Source: Camarhynchus parvulus
Lineage: Eukaryota > Chordata > Aves > Passeriformes > Thraupidae
Reading direction: 5' to 3'
Assembly (NCBI RefSeq): GCF_901933205.1
Contig: NC_044582.1
Location: forward strand, 15,605,820 to 15,669,819
Length of the DNA stretch: 64,000 nucleotides
Both the position numbers and the translations under genes were made by a program. A model generated the notes under the pieces. That model did no database searches and was not told where the DNA came from. It was given only the letters and a program-made list of their open reading frames with translations. Positions 49,381-61,835 of the stretch are shown here, piece by piece (position 1 is the stretch's first letter; every line of letters begins with the position of its first letter).

Positions 49381-49392
49381 ACAATCGATTGT
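49381..49392. promoter_or_regulatory. 12-bp palindrome of two facing ACAAT cores
   Basis: ACAATCGATTGT is a perfect 12-bp palindrome. The half-sites ACAAT and ATTGT face each other with a CG spacer, which resembles head-to-head SOX dimer sites, although the usual SoxE spacing is three to five bases. The central ATCGAT is also a CUX/ONECUT-type core. SOX10 is an established activator of MITF in mammals, so the location is suggestive, but no function is shown. Confidence 0.35.
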
Positions 49393-52300
49393 ACAGGTCA
49401 AGCTTAAAACCTGATGAGCAAAACTTCTGCATCCTTGAGTTGTGGCTCAAGGGCTGACAAGTTTTCTTCCTCGTCTTGATTCAGCCCTGTTTGACACAGT
49501 TTAGTTTTTAGCTCTGCCATTGCCCTTTGTGGATGGATGCAAAGCACCCTACAACATAACCTTGCATTTAATGAGCAGTTCAGCCTCAGAGCAGAGGTTG
49601 TGTCCAGGGCTGCAGAGCTGTGCCTTGGTGTTGTTTGTGCAGAGCACTTGACAGATGCTCATCGCTTGCGATGTTATCTGGACTCTTTAACATGTATAAT
49701 AATTCCACCAGGCTGTTGACTAAAATATTCCTGTTCTTTGATGCACCAGCACTGACTTGTCTGCTATGAATTCATACACTGAAGTTGAAATTACTTCCAA
49801 AATAGTAAACATGAACTTTGGCCATTTCTTGCTCTGGGATAATTCTAGAATCGGTTCCTCAGTGAGCCGTGCACAAAGTGGCTTTCTGAAACTTGTAGCT
49901 GTTTCTGTTCATCAGGACAGCATACAATGCACTTTGGCCAAGCTATATTAAATACATATCACATGGAATTGAGCATCTGATCTTTAGCTGGGACTGATCT
50001 TGTCTTCACTCTATAGGACCATGCTTCAGTTTCATGCAGATGGTTTTTGGCAGCTTCAAGGGCCAATAAACTGGAGATTTTAAAGAATATGTTCCTTAGC
50101 ATAAAGAAAATTTTATTGGAATTACTGGAAAAGTTTATTTCAGAGATGTCTTCCAGGATAAAATGAAGTGTAGCAATTAAATAAAAATCTTCAATGACAC
50201 TGTGAATAACAAGCAAGAATACAGTGCTATGTCCTGCCACAGCAGTTTCACTTGGTTTACTTGGTATCAGCCATCTAAGTGACCATGTTCAGTCTCCAGT
50301 CTGTTTTCTGAGGCTGCCTTCATTTCTGTGTATTCTCCAGCTCTGACATGTTTGGATAATTGCAGTTGACTGGCAACAGCAAAAGATCAAATATAGAAAA
50401 TAAGCCATGTTTACTGTCCCAGACTTCGTTCATTTTGCATTTCCAATAACTGTTGAGAAATAAGCAGAAAGTTACAGATGATCTCCCAAAGCAGCATTTT
50501 TTGGGAAGAGACAAGATTTCTTAATGCCATCTAGAAGCTCCAAAGGAACCTGGGACCCTGTAGATTCAGTGGTCCTCCTTACTTCATGATTTATGCAATC
50601 CTTTTGGGCTTTTCTTGTGTAGATTGGAGTGTCTGTGGATGGTTAACAGTGAGCAGCAATACCTGTATAAGTCAGGATACTTAGGGCATGGTTAGCTGTT
50701 CAGTGCTTTGGTGACAGTTAACACCATGTGAATGCTGAATGTTGGCAGATCTTGATAGCAGTTTTTGCCTCTACCTGTAATTCATGAAGTGAGAGCTCTT
50801 TTTACCCATTGCTTTTTGTTGTCCCCCATGTTTATCCCAAGGCTCAGTGGTGTGGATGAGGCAGGTGAGAAGCAGGTGGGGCAGAGGTCTGGACATCTGC
50901 TTACAAAGCCATCACAAAATGCCACTTGAGTGGCTCTCTGCAAATGCAAGATTCAGGGTCAGGAGTCCTGTCCCCTGTCATCTGTGTAAAATGTGGGATC
51001 CTGGGAGGTCTTAATGTGTGAGCTGCAGCTTGAATAAAGCTCTTGGGGCAGTTTAACTCTGCAATACTTAACTTCAATTAAGTTGTCAAGTTTAGCATTG
51101 CTTTAGGCATTAATAGAGTTTTACTCTCACTTAAAAATCTGGTTTAGTAATTAACCTCCATTTTATTCTGGAGTTCAGAAGGTGCTCATTTAGTGCAGCA
51201 AATCGAATGTCATGTGAATTAAAACATGAAAGATATGCAGTAATGAGAAACTGAAACAGGGTAGTGCAGAAATTTGATTATATGCAGTTTACAGGGAGCT
51301 GAGTTCTTAAGGAGAGGTGTGTTAAAGGCACAGTCTTGCCTCTGCACTTGCAATGTTAAGGGATGTTCTGAATTAAATTGGGAGTTAGTAGTGGAGCTGG
51401 TATTCGTCACATTGCACACTGAGTTTTTGTTGCACTGAGGTTTTATTGTACAGCTTTTTCTGAATTCTGGATATGGGATGGCTGTGACTGTGTAACTACC
51501 AAAAGGTGTGAGGCATTTGCAGGGGCTGGGAGAGGTGTATAAAGATGAAGATCCCCTTTTCTGTTCTAATGGGAGTCTGAATCCCAACTCCAGCATATTC
51601 TGCAGAGTTTATTGTTGGAGAGTGGCGCAGAAGGTGCTACATGAAGGAGAATTACACCTGCAGGCAGCAGAGTTGCTCCACAGAAATTGGCCTGGTCTTT
51701 GTGATGTAGTTGGTAGAGCTCTTCATGCTTCTGTGTCTGTATTTTACATCCTACCACAGCCATTAGTGTTATGAAGTCCCCAGCTCCTTTGACAAGGGGA
51801 CTGTTTAACTATTCCCAGCACTGAGTACAGATGTGTTTAATTTTCTTCAGAAAGTGTCAGTTTATTGCACGTGTGATGGATGGGGTATGTGCCAGCTGTA
51901 AGTCCTGCATTTGTCAGGGCTGGACTGCTGGCATCGCACCAGTTCATACAGGCTGACTTGCCTTTGGATATAAGGTACAGGTCCTCAAACAGCCTAGAAA
52001 ACTGCGCCAGTTTCTGCTGCCCAAGAGTTTTGGGTGACTGCAAGGACAAAGCACAGGTTTCCCCTTTTATACTGGACATTGCATGCACAAAATCCTAATC
52101 ACACATCTCTTTCTGGTCTGGGAACCAGAGACTGTGTAACAGGTACAGTTCAGAACATGAACATTTGCAGAGCAATGGTGTCCATCATGCTTTTGCCCTG
52201 TAATGTGCATTCTCACGTGAAAGTGGACTTTTACCAGTTCTTTGTCATTGTCTACTTCAGAAAATGTTGGCGGCGAAGATGCAGAAGGCTCAGTGTTTTC

Positions 52301-55300
52301 CAACCATCTCCTCTCTAACTTAGGTATGTGAAATCAGAGGCTTTGTTTTTGCTGTCATTTGAGTGATTTAAGGTAAAAAACAGCTTCTTATCACTTACTT
52401 TTAGCTACTTGATTTCAAGGCAGTAATGTGGGGTAAAAGGTCACCTCACGCGTGTCAGGAGGACTCTGCACTACGTGGGTGTGGTTTTGTGCTACACCTG
52501 GTCTCTGCAAGGTATGGCTCTGCTCAGTCCCGGGCTGCTGAATGACTCTAAGGAGAATTGGTTTATCTCACTGATTCAGTGGGAAGGGACTACACATGTT
52601 CAAAAATAAAAGGTTTTCTATCTGCTGACAGAACTGACTTGTGCTCTGGCCACGCAGTTACAAGACCCAACCCAAGGGAGGATTGTGAACCAGACTGCAG
52701 GCCAGACTCCTCCTGCTGTGGCAGCTTGCAGTTATGCTGGGTTGGATGGAACTTAAAATTGTGTTGCTGACCTTATAAAAACATGTTAGAAATCGTGTGT
52801 GAGTTGCATGGTTGCTGGCCTGTGGTTGTTTCTTTGTATTAGGTTGAAATTTGGTGTCTTAAAACCAGCATTCCAGTAGAAAGTGTGGCAAGTACCACAC
52901 TTACAGCCAGTGGCACCTTCACCAGTGAATCCAGTTTGAGGACTTTGTGTCTGATTCTTGACATATTGAATTTCTGAAATAAACAAGAAGCACATGCCAG
53001 TGGTCTGTTAACCTGCCAGGGCTCTCTTCTTGAGCTTTATGCTTACTCCAGGGGAACCATGACCCAAAAATACAGGCTTACTGAGCTAATCATCTTACAG
53101 CTCAAGCATAGTTGAGTTAATTCTGTGTAATAATTTACTGCTGTCAGCTCTGCAGCAGGAGTTATCTGTGTGCAAAGTCCTGGTTCACAGCAAATACCAC
53201 GTAATGCAGGTTAACACTAACCCCTCTGACTACAGACTAAGCTGAACTGTCTTAAAACACGCTGGCTGTTGTCTAACCACACACTTGGCTGCTCTGTCTG
53301 CTCTGCTGCTGGATGCTAACTTGTTTAGCCAAGGGATTTTGATATACTGCTGGAGTCTTCCTGCCACCATGGAGGCCTGGAACCGTTTGTGTTGACTGAG
53401 GCTGTGATGACCAAGTTGTCCTGTGTTAATCCATTTTCCATGGAAGACAGAAAGTGTAGATAAAGGATGAAATGGGGTTAAATTCTTCCCGTGAGTAGCT
53501 GCTGCTGGTAACTGTGGACTAGTTTGACAGGGTTCACATCTGTGTTAACTTTCAGAAGACAACATGAAGCTATTATGCAGTTACTACCCACTCCAGGATC
53601 TGCACATCAATTAGGAGAGGCTGCTTACTCATGCTCCTCAAAAGTTGTGCCAAAATAGCTATTACATTATGTCAGAGCCCATATTTTCATCCCTAACAAT
53701 TAATCAGAATATAAACCTTGTTTCTCCTCGGCAGCTTTGAATATAGACCTACACCTTTGATGCACGGTGCTTTCAGCTGCACTGGCTGAACAGGGCTCCT
53801 CTGCTGCTGACACACATCAGGGAAATTGTGATGAAATGTGATATTATTTTGTCAGCAGTATATCTGGGAAGTATATCCAACAACACCGTGTTCTGTAAAC
53901 AGCTTTAGTTCCATGTGTTATGACTTATCCTACTGTAACACTGTGGGTCCCTGCTCGGGACACAGCATCCCGTGCTGCTGGTAGGTGCTGTGTGAGCATG
54001 AGGGGAGGTGGTGGGCTGCTTCACAGCAGCTCTGCCATCTCAGAATAAGACACAAGAAGCAGATGGCTGCAGGGGGAAACAATGAGGCAGAGCTGTCAGC
54101 GTGATGGGATGGAGTCCTAGCACACCCACTACCTTGCTGCTGGCAGAACCCTGCTCTGTGTCCTGCCCTGGAGGGAGCTCTTGATGGACTTGGTTGGGGC
54201 AGGGACACTTGGAGGTACCTCTAAGGATCTTCTTTTGTGAGTGGGATAAAGCACTGAGCAGGTGTTGTTGGAGAAATGTGGCGTTGTTGGTGACCAGCTT
54301 CCAGCTTTCCTTCTTGAGAATCAGGAACCTGGGACTCTGGATGCCAACCCTGTCCTCTGGGGTATTTGTGGTGGTTTATTACAGCCCAGAGATTGATGGC
54401 AGCAGGGCCTTGGGCAGGTGTAGGGTCTCAGGTAAGATGTGACATGCCAAGGAAGTAATGCCTGCGGTGAAGTGACAAAACCTGTTGTAATGAAAGCAGA
54501 ATATTTGCTTTACTGATGCTTCTGGTTTTAGACGTGGAGGAACATGGAGATACATTTGTCTCCTCATTTTCCAGGCTGTCCTTCTGTAAGAGCTGCCTGA
54601 TAATACTATTCAGGAGCTCCTCTTGTGAGAATATTTGTACTGTGCAGCACAAGGCTTGAATGAGGATTCTATACAGAAAACAGTACCATCATGCTGATGG
54701 CCAGACTAAGCTTTGTGCTGTAATTCTTGATCCTAATTCACAACTTTCTGTCTTTTTTGTCGTTTGTCAAATACCTTTAATGCAGAGAACATTATAACTC
54801 AGAAAAGATGGTGTGTGATAAAAATAGAAGCACTTGCTCCAGTTCTTCCATATGTTAATGGCTGGATTTTCAGGCAAGAGATTCCAGTAAGGTGTGCCAG
54901 CAGTCTGAATACCTGCATGTGCTGTGGCCCTCTTTCCATGAAAAAGCTGTTTGGGTTGGAGACAAGGGTGAGGTCATTGGGAGTTTGGTATCTCTAAATC
55001 GGATCCAATTTTGTGTAATTTTATTAGAAGAAATGAAGTACTGTAATTCCTGAGGTATGTGCAAGGTTCTTGCTTTGGAAATTCTGTCTTGCTTCCATTT
55101 ATTTCTTCTCCATTGTAAAATCGTGAGTGCTTAACTTCAACACACTGGAGGCCATCTGGAAATAGCTGGAGCAGGCTCAATTACACATTACATTTGATAA
55201 AAACTTTTCAAAGACCCTTTCTCAGGGGAAGGGTGGAAGCCTGGAAAAAACTTCAATAGGAAAAACAGACACAGATTAGGGTTCAATAAATAGGAAATTA

Positions 55301-58300
55301 TGGTAATGTTTTCATTCAAAGAAAATGCACAGGCAGAGATATGAGATGATGATTGAATACAAATGTTGAACCATCAAAGTGGTCCCTTGCCAGTGGCTGT
55401 TCTCTTGGTTTATTCTTTCTTCTACCACCGAATATACACCACTTAAAGATGCAAACCACTTTTCCATCATTTCACGAGTTACCTACCTGGATTAAAATAA
55501 AAGTAAACTTATTAAATTAAATAATACAGGCATGTAGGGAAAGTAATAATCTTAAGCAGGTAGTTAACACATGGATTTGGTTGTTTGGGAGGCTGTGGAG
55601 GTAGATTGTACTGAAAGTCTCAAAAAGATTGAGCAGTTTCATGGACAAACCAGACAGAGGGCAGCTGGACTGGGGTTGCTCTGTCCCTCAGTTAATGGCT
55701 GTGGATGCTGGGTGGGAGCAGAGCACAGAGAGTAGCTGGACTTGTGCCCTTTCCCAGTGGGGACAGGGTGCTGAACAGGACAGAGTGTGACTCTGCCTCT
55801 GCCATGCCCTTGGCCAGCACCTGGGGTCTGGGTAGCACTCAGCCAAGCTCTGGCAGGTTGGATGTCTCGTTCCTTCTTTCTCTTGTTGTTTCCAACCCAG
55901 GAACAGCTCGTCAAAGTGTGGACTAATGAATCATTGCAAGTGCTTGATGTGTTGGCAGCTCCTTGCCACCCAGCTTCACACTCTGTTCTGCTGCCGTAAT
56001 TTTAAGAAACTATTGGAACAGTGCCCTCCTCCCCCAAAAAAAGTCTATCCAGAGATCTGGGAAGTAATGTATGCAGCCCTCCCCCAGTTTATTTGTACCA
56101 AGCCATTTGGGTAGGCCTTGGTGTTAGTTTTAGCAGCAGAGCAGGTTCTAGTCAAGGAATCAAAATCTTGGATATAGTTTACCCTGAGAAGGTAATTGAG
56201 TAAGTTATTCTAGTATTGGTGAAAACAAACTCATCTGAGTTGGGAGAATCCAGTCCAAGACACCAAAATCTCCCAAGTCCATAAGAAAGAGTTTTGCATT
56301 ACATGGGGTATTAGTCATTATCCTGTCAGTTATGTTTGGTAGTTTGATTTAGAATTTATGTAGCAGTCTCTCACGCCAAGCTGTGTTCTCTGTTCATCTT
56401 TGCATGTACAGGAGACTTGTTTGTGCTCCCAGTGTCTTAGTTTAGTTCAAAAACTGAAATCTGTACTTTCATCAGCTATTTGTCATATTTTATTTGACTC
56501 ACAAAGTCCATATCATGATGTACTTCAGTGTACATGCTAAAACAATTTAGTCCCGTGTTTCTAAAAGTTCTGGGGAGCAGATGCCTTGTGAGAGGGACCT
56601 GCTTCCCGTGGCTTTGCTGTGGGGTCAGTAGGTTGTATTTGTGCTTTCAGCAGAGAAGAAATAGGGAGTTATGGAAGTCTGTGGTCTTCTCCTGACTGGG
56701 TACTCAATGAATCTTTGGGTTTTCATCCCACATCCCTGTAACAGGGACCTTTTGACCTTTTGCTTTCTGAAGCAAACCACAAGTCACATTGCAGGTGAGC
56801 CTGGCCAGGGGAAGAGTTTCCATTTTAGAGAGGGGTGAAATCAGGGACAGTGTTTCATCTGGAAGTTGGGAATTGGGCCTTTCCTTCAAATCCAGAGGAA
56901 AAGTCCCCTTCTCCAAAAGCTTAAACCCTTTTCCAGTATTTGAAAAGTTGCCTGCTCGCCTCTGCTAGTGTTCCTGCCTTTTATTTTCCTCCATTTCTGC
57001 AGTGTCAGGAAGAAAAAATAAATCTGTAATCCAAGTAACATCCTAAATATAGAAGTGCTAGTTTACAAATGAGAAGTCTTTCTGATGGCTTCAAAATGGT
57101 TTTGTAATAAAAGGAAATGTATTTGACACTGCCAGAATTTACAGTCCCACCAGAGACTTGTGAAAGAACTGCTATACCAAACAGCCTGGGCTGGAATGGA
57201 GCTTGTTGACACGTAGGGGTTACTGAAGGGTATTTCTGGCTGTTGCCATGAGGATGGCTTAGCAAGAAAAAATACCTTCTCTGCAACTACTGTAGGGCCT
57301 GCCTGTACCATCAGCTTTAAGAAAAAGTATTTTAATGGATGGTGGTTAAAGGGGGAGGCTGCTTTTCAAAATTGGTACCAAGATATGGCCCCTGAGAGCC
57401 AAGAGGAAGGGGTTCTGAGCAAATCTGGTGTGGGTGGTACCATCTAATACTGCTTTTGGCAGTTTAACCAAGTGAAAAACAGTTTTTCTGGAGTCTCTGA
57501 AACTTCTGGCTTTATTTTTTTTTTCTTCTTCTCTTTCTTTCTCCAAAATCTTTCGAACTTTGAGTCACCCATGTGTCCAGTTATAATTGCAGGAAGGTGT
57601 CACAGTGGTCTTCAGGTGCTGTCAAGCACAGAGACCATACTCAGCTGTTTGATGAGATTTCTGCTGTGGGTTTAGAGGTGAATGGTCTTATTCCATTTGA
57701 CAGCAATTATTTGCAGCTGCATCCAGGGGTCCAGTTCTGTTTGGCACTTAGAGGCATAACCACAAAGGAGTTAGCAAAAAGGGGTAGTTTGCCATGGTTT
57801 CTGCTTGGTCTACCTTTGGAGGCACTGTCAGTGTGTTGGGGAGAGAGGAACCTTCTACCCAGCTTCTGAGAGTGTCCAAAAATAAAATGGGAGGACTTAA
57901 AAAAGTGGCTGATGATAGAAGAGAATAAATAGTCTGTAATGAACTTTTGCCCTATCAAAAGTAGTTTGCAGATGGCTAAAACAAGTATTGGAAGCTTGAT
58001 CAATATAATTGTCTGTAAAACGGGAGATCTAATGCTTCATTGTCTTCAGATGAAGTTCCTATCTTATTCACTGTCACGCATGAGGTTTGCACTATATTTT
58101 CATCTGCAGGCCTCTTAGGGGCTTTATGGCTTTCCTGGGAATCCTGTGTTGCTGCACAATCAGAAAATGGAATGCCATGGTATACTGAACGTTGAGGATT
58201 TGCTTAAATGTTTTGCTGGAGATCAGTTCCCCGTGCTGAGTGGCAGCGGTTTAAACAGCAAAACCCCAGTTTTAAAGCCTTAGTTTTCATCCACATTTAG

Positions 58301-61300
58301 GCCTATGGTTGTATAACCTGTTCCTGTGGGTGCTGGGGCTTTGCTGTGCTTTTTGCTGTGATTTTAACTTGAAGACCTGCTGTCCTCACAGCACTGGCTC
58401 TTGTTTGAGTCCGCACTGTGCTGGGGACCATCAGGCTCTGTTCCTCCTTGGTACGCAGTGAAAATACCTCCATGAGCTCTCAGAGATGTTTCAGGTTACA
58501 TAAACCAGGATTTAAAATAGTATCTTTTTCACAACATTTGGAACACGTGTTCGTGAATATAAATTTTCAGCGCAGTGCCAACAGAGTTAGTTTAACAGAT
58601 GCAGAACTCTGTTACTAAGTATAGTTTCTGCAGTTATCTCCCCACACAAATTTCTCCCTGGGCATTTGCTATGTGCTTATCAACACTGCAGAAGATCATA
58701 TGCATGTTCTTTTTTTTCAGAAAACAGTCTGCAAGCTTTCTGCTTTCAGAAGCTATTGAAAGCACGTTCTTCTGAAGCCACATTGAGTTTCGACTGATGA
58801 ATCAGAATTCTGCATGGAAAGATTTGGGTACAAACACAATAAGAAAATTTAGCAATAATACTTTTTTTTCTTGTGGTTTTTTTTCCCCCCCAATCTTGCT
58901 TTCCCTTGGTAAACAGCAACACTTGCTGGCAAGAATGGGAATAACAGATCAATCTGCTTATTTTCAGTTGTCGGATTCGTGTGTGTCAGTCATGCAGCTC
59001 TTTTCCAGCTGTTACCCAGTGAGAATTTACCTGCTGGAGAGGAAGATTTAATGACTTGGCAAAAGATCAGACTCCTCCCTCGTGACATGAAGCCCATAAC
59101 AGAGCTTGATGTCAGTTTCAGGTTTTATTTGAATGAAAGCCGGATTCTTAAGAGTTTTCTCACCAAAATAAAATGCTCTCATGAGTTAGGCAAACGGGAT
59201 TTGCTCACCAGTAAGCTCCGAAACTATATTTAAAGAAGAAAGAAGGAGTTAATTGACGGTTGCCTGTTCCTCTTTTGCCAAGCAGCAGGACTTTTGTAGG
59301 GTGTGAAACTGTGGTTATTAGCCAGGGCCAATGGGGATTGTCTCATTCATTACCATGCACTGTTAAGAGTAACTGTTGGTTGCTCTGTTCAAGCAGTGCC
59401 TCTGTTGCCAGTGCTGTCAGGAGATCTGCTTCATTAAAAAAAAACAAAGTCCTGGGCTTGGTATGTTAGTAGCCATTGAAGGGGAACATAAAAGGAATAC
59501 AATAGGAACAACGTACTGAAAAGAAACACGGCTTTTAAGGTTGTTGAGTGCTTAATTCTTTTGTAATCAAAGAGAATTCAAGTGCCCACACACAGTAAAA
59601 ATAGGGCTGGGGAAAAGAAAGAATCAAAACTAACAAAAAGGCTTTGGGTTTGCTGAAGTAAAAGCGGAAAAAATAGGAGAAAGTATCAAAACCCCCTAAA
59701 ACTAATGAATCAAAACAAAAAAGAAAGCCTCTAACCAGACAGAAACCCCACCTTGATTTTGGTGGAGGTTGAGGGACATAACTTGATTTGCTGTGATGTG
59801 CTTTTTGTGTCCCATCACATCTGGCAGGTGGCAGTGGAACGTGGAGGTTCTGCATCTGGTGTGAGCACTGCAGAATTACTTGTCTTCTGTCTGCTTTGAT
59901 GTCCAGTAATTTATCAATGGATATAATTTTAGAGAAACGTTCGTGTTGAGGTTTTACATCTCTATTTTTGTGCGTGTTTTAGGTTTTGTTGTTAAGATTG
60001 CATTGTTTCTTGTATGTGGGACAGCACAGTCCTAAATCTCTGGCTGATTAAGGGAAAGAAAAGGGTTTCTATGAAAGTGTGTGGAATGATGTGTGGCTTT
60101 GCCTGGGAGAGGGAGCCCTTTGCCTGTGTCCTGTGAACATCACTGCTCTTGGGTTGTTGCTGAGGGATTGTCAGAGTTGGATGTGCTTGGATAACTCTGA
60201 GGCAAGTGAGCATCTGCTAGAGTGGACACAGCTCTGTGCTTTGGGAATAGCAGGGGAAAAACCTCCCTAATAACTGTGGTTTGTACTTTCTTTTATTGAA
60301 CTCGATAATAGCTGTTGTGAAGGTTGTTTCACATGGATTGGTGGTGTGGTCTGCAGTGTCAATTCTCATCTTCCTAATTCAGAGTTCAGTTTGTTGGCAC
60401 ACTGGCTGTGGTAGATCCAACCTCCCTAGTTGTCCCTTCCCCACCCCGGTGGTTTTAATGAAAAATGGATTTTTCAGCAATTTAAAACTACTTCTGTAGG
60501 TGCCGTTTCTTTCTGCTCGGCTTTTTCAGGCTTCAACATTTGCGGTGCAAAAAAATCGGTGCTGGGGTGTTTTCAGGATTCCCTAAACAAGGAACTACTG
60601 CTCCAGGTCTGCCTCTGAGTGTTACTGGCCCTTTCCTTGCATAAAGACCACCTGTGTGGTTGGATTCTGCGTGGATTCATCTCCTAAAAGTAACTTCAGG
60701 GGCTGCTGTTGGGAGAATAAAACATAGCTGGGCCAAGGAATCTGGAGCCTGCTGTCATGTGCTTTACTTGTCTGCACCTGGGGGCAAAACTGATTCCTGA
60801 AGTTGTGTAGGACTTCCCCCTTGAAACAGGGAGTAGGAATATGGGGAGGCAAAGGAAAGCTTGGGATTTTCCATATCCTTGTGCTTAATTTAAGACTGTG
60901 ATTCAGCCAGCCAAGGGAGACAGTTTATCTGTTCAGCTCTGGTACAGGCGTTGCCACTTCTTGTGCCAAATACCTTTAAGGATGGGAAGAGACAACATGG
61001 TCCTTCTGGAAACCTGAGAAGAATTTTGGTGGTTAAAAAGAAGTAAAATAAACTTGAATCTTCTGAGTTTGTGCTGCCATTTGCGCCTAATGGAAGAGAG
61101 CAGGGATTACAGCAGAGTTCAAGAAAAGAGCCTTGAATCTATGAGTATGTGACATTAATGAAACCTTTTTATTTCTGACCGAGCTGTGTACCTTGGTATT
61201 TTCATGTCTCCTGGAGAAGGCTCATGTGTGTGGTTTGTCCATCCAGCAGCTGTGGTAACCCATAACTCTAAAGTGCTGTGCTGTAGGTCTGAGATTAGTG

Positions 61301-61798
61301 TTGAAATCTGCACGTTTATTTCTGAAGCGCGATACAAATGTAACAACTTCTGCAGATCAGCTATAGATTAGCAAATACTTGGTGAGTCATACCTTCCCCT
61401 TGCTACCTTTTTTTTTTTTTTCTTAAGTATGTCATAAACGTTTAGGAAAGCTCATTCATCCCAGATAGGTGTGAAATCAATCTTTGATGCATAGGGTTGT
61501 GACTCAGGGAGTGGAAACAAAAAGGCTACTTGGTGTAATGTCTGCTGCTGTGCTCTTGCCACATGCCATGAGCAGAGGGGGAAATCTCTCCTGCTCCAGT
61601 TTGTTTGGGAGATGCTTTGAAGATTATGGATCTCTTCCATATAGCAGACACCCAATTAACTGTGATTAGGAGTGTTGTAGGTAATAGCTCTGCTATGAGG
61701 ATGAAGAGAAGATGAGAAAGATGAATAGCGCAGGATGTGCAGGTATTGGCTGGATGTGTGAGGGGAGGTGATGGGGTTGTGGGAGTCTTGTTCCACGG

Positions 61799-61835
61799 GG
61801 AACAAGACAGCAGGAGAAGGGAACAAGACAGCAGG
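61799..61835. repeat. Two-copy tandem duplication, 21-bp period
   Basis: GGAACAAGACAGCAGG occurs at 61799-61814 and again at 61820-61835, separated by AGAAG. The 21-bp period suggests a recent small tandem duplication or a minimal minisatellite. It is multiple-of-three in length but lies in intron sequence with no reading frame of note. Confidence 0.8.
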
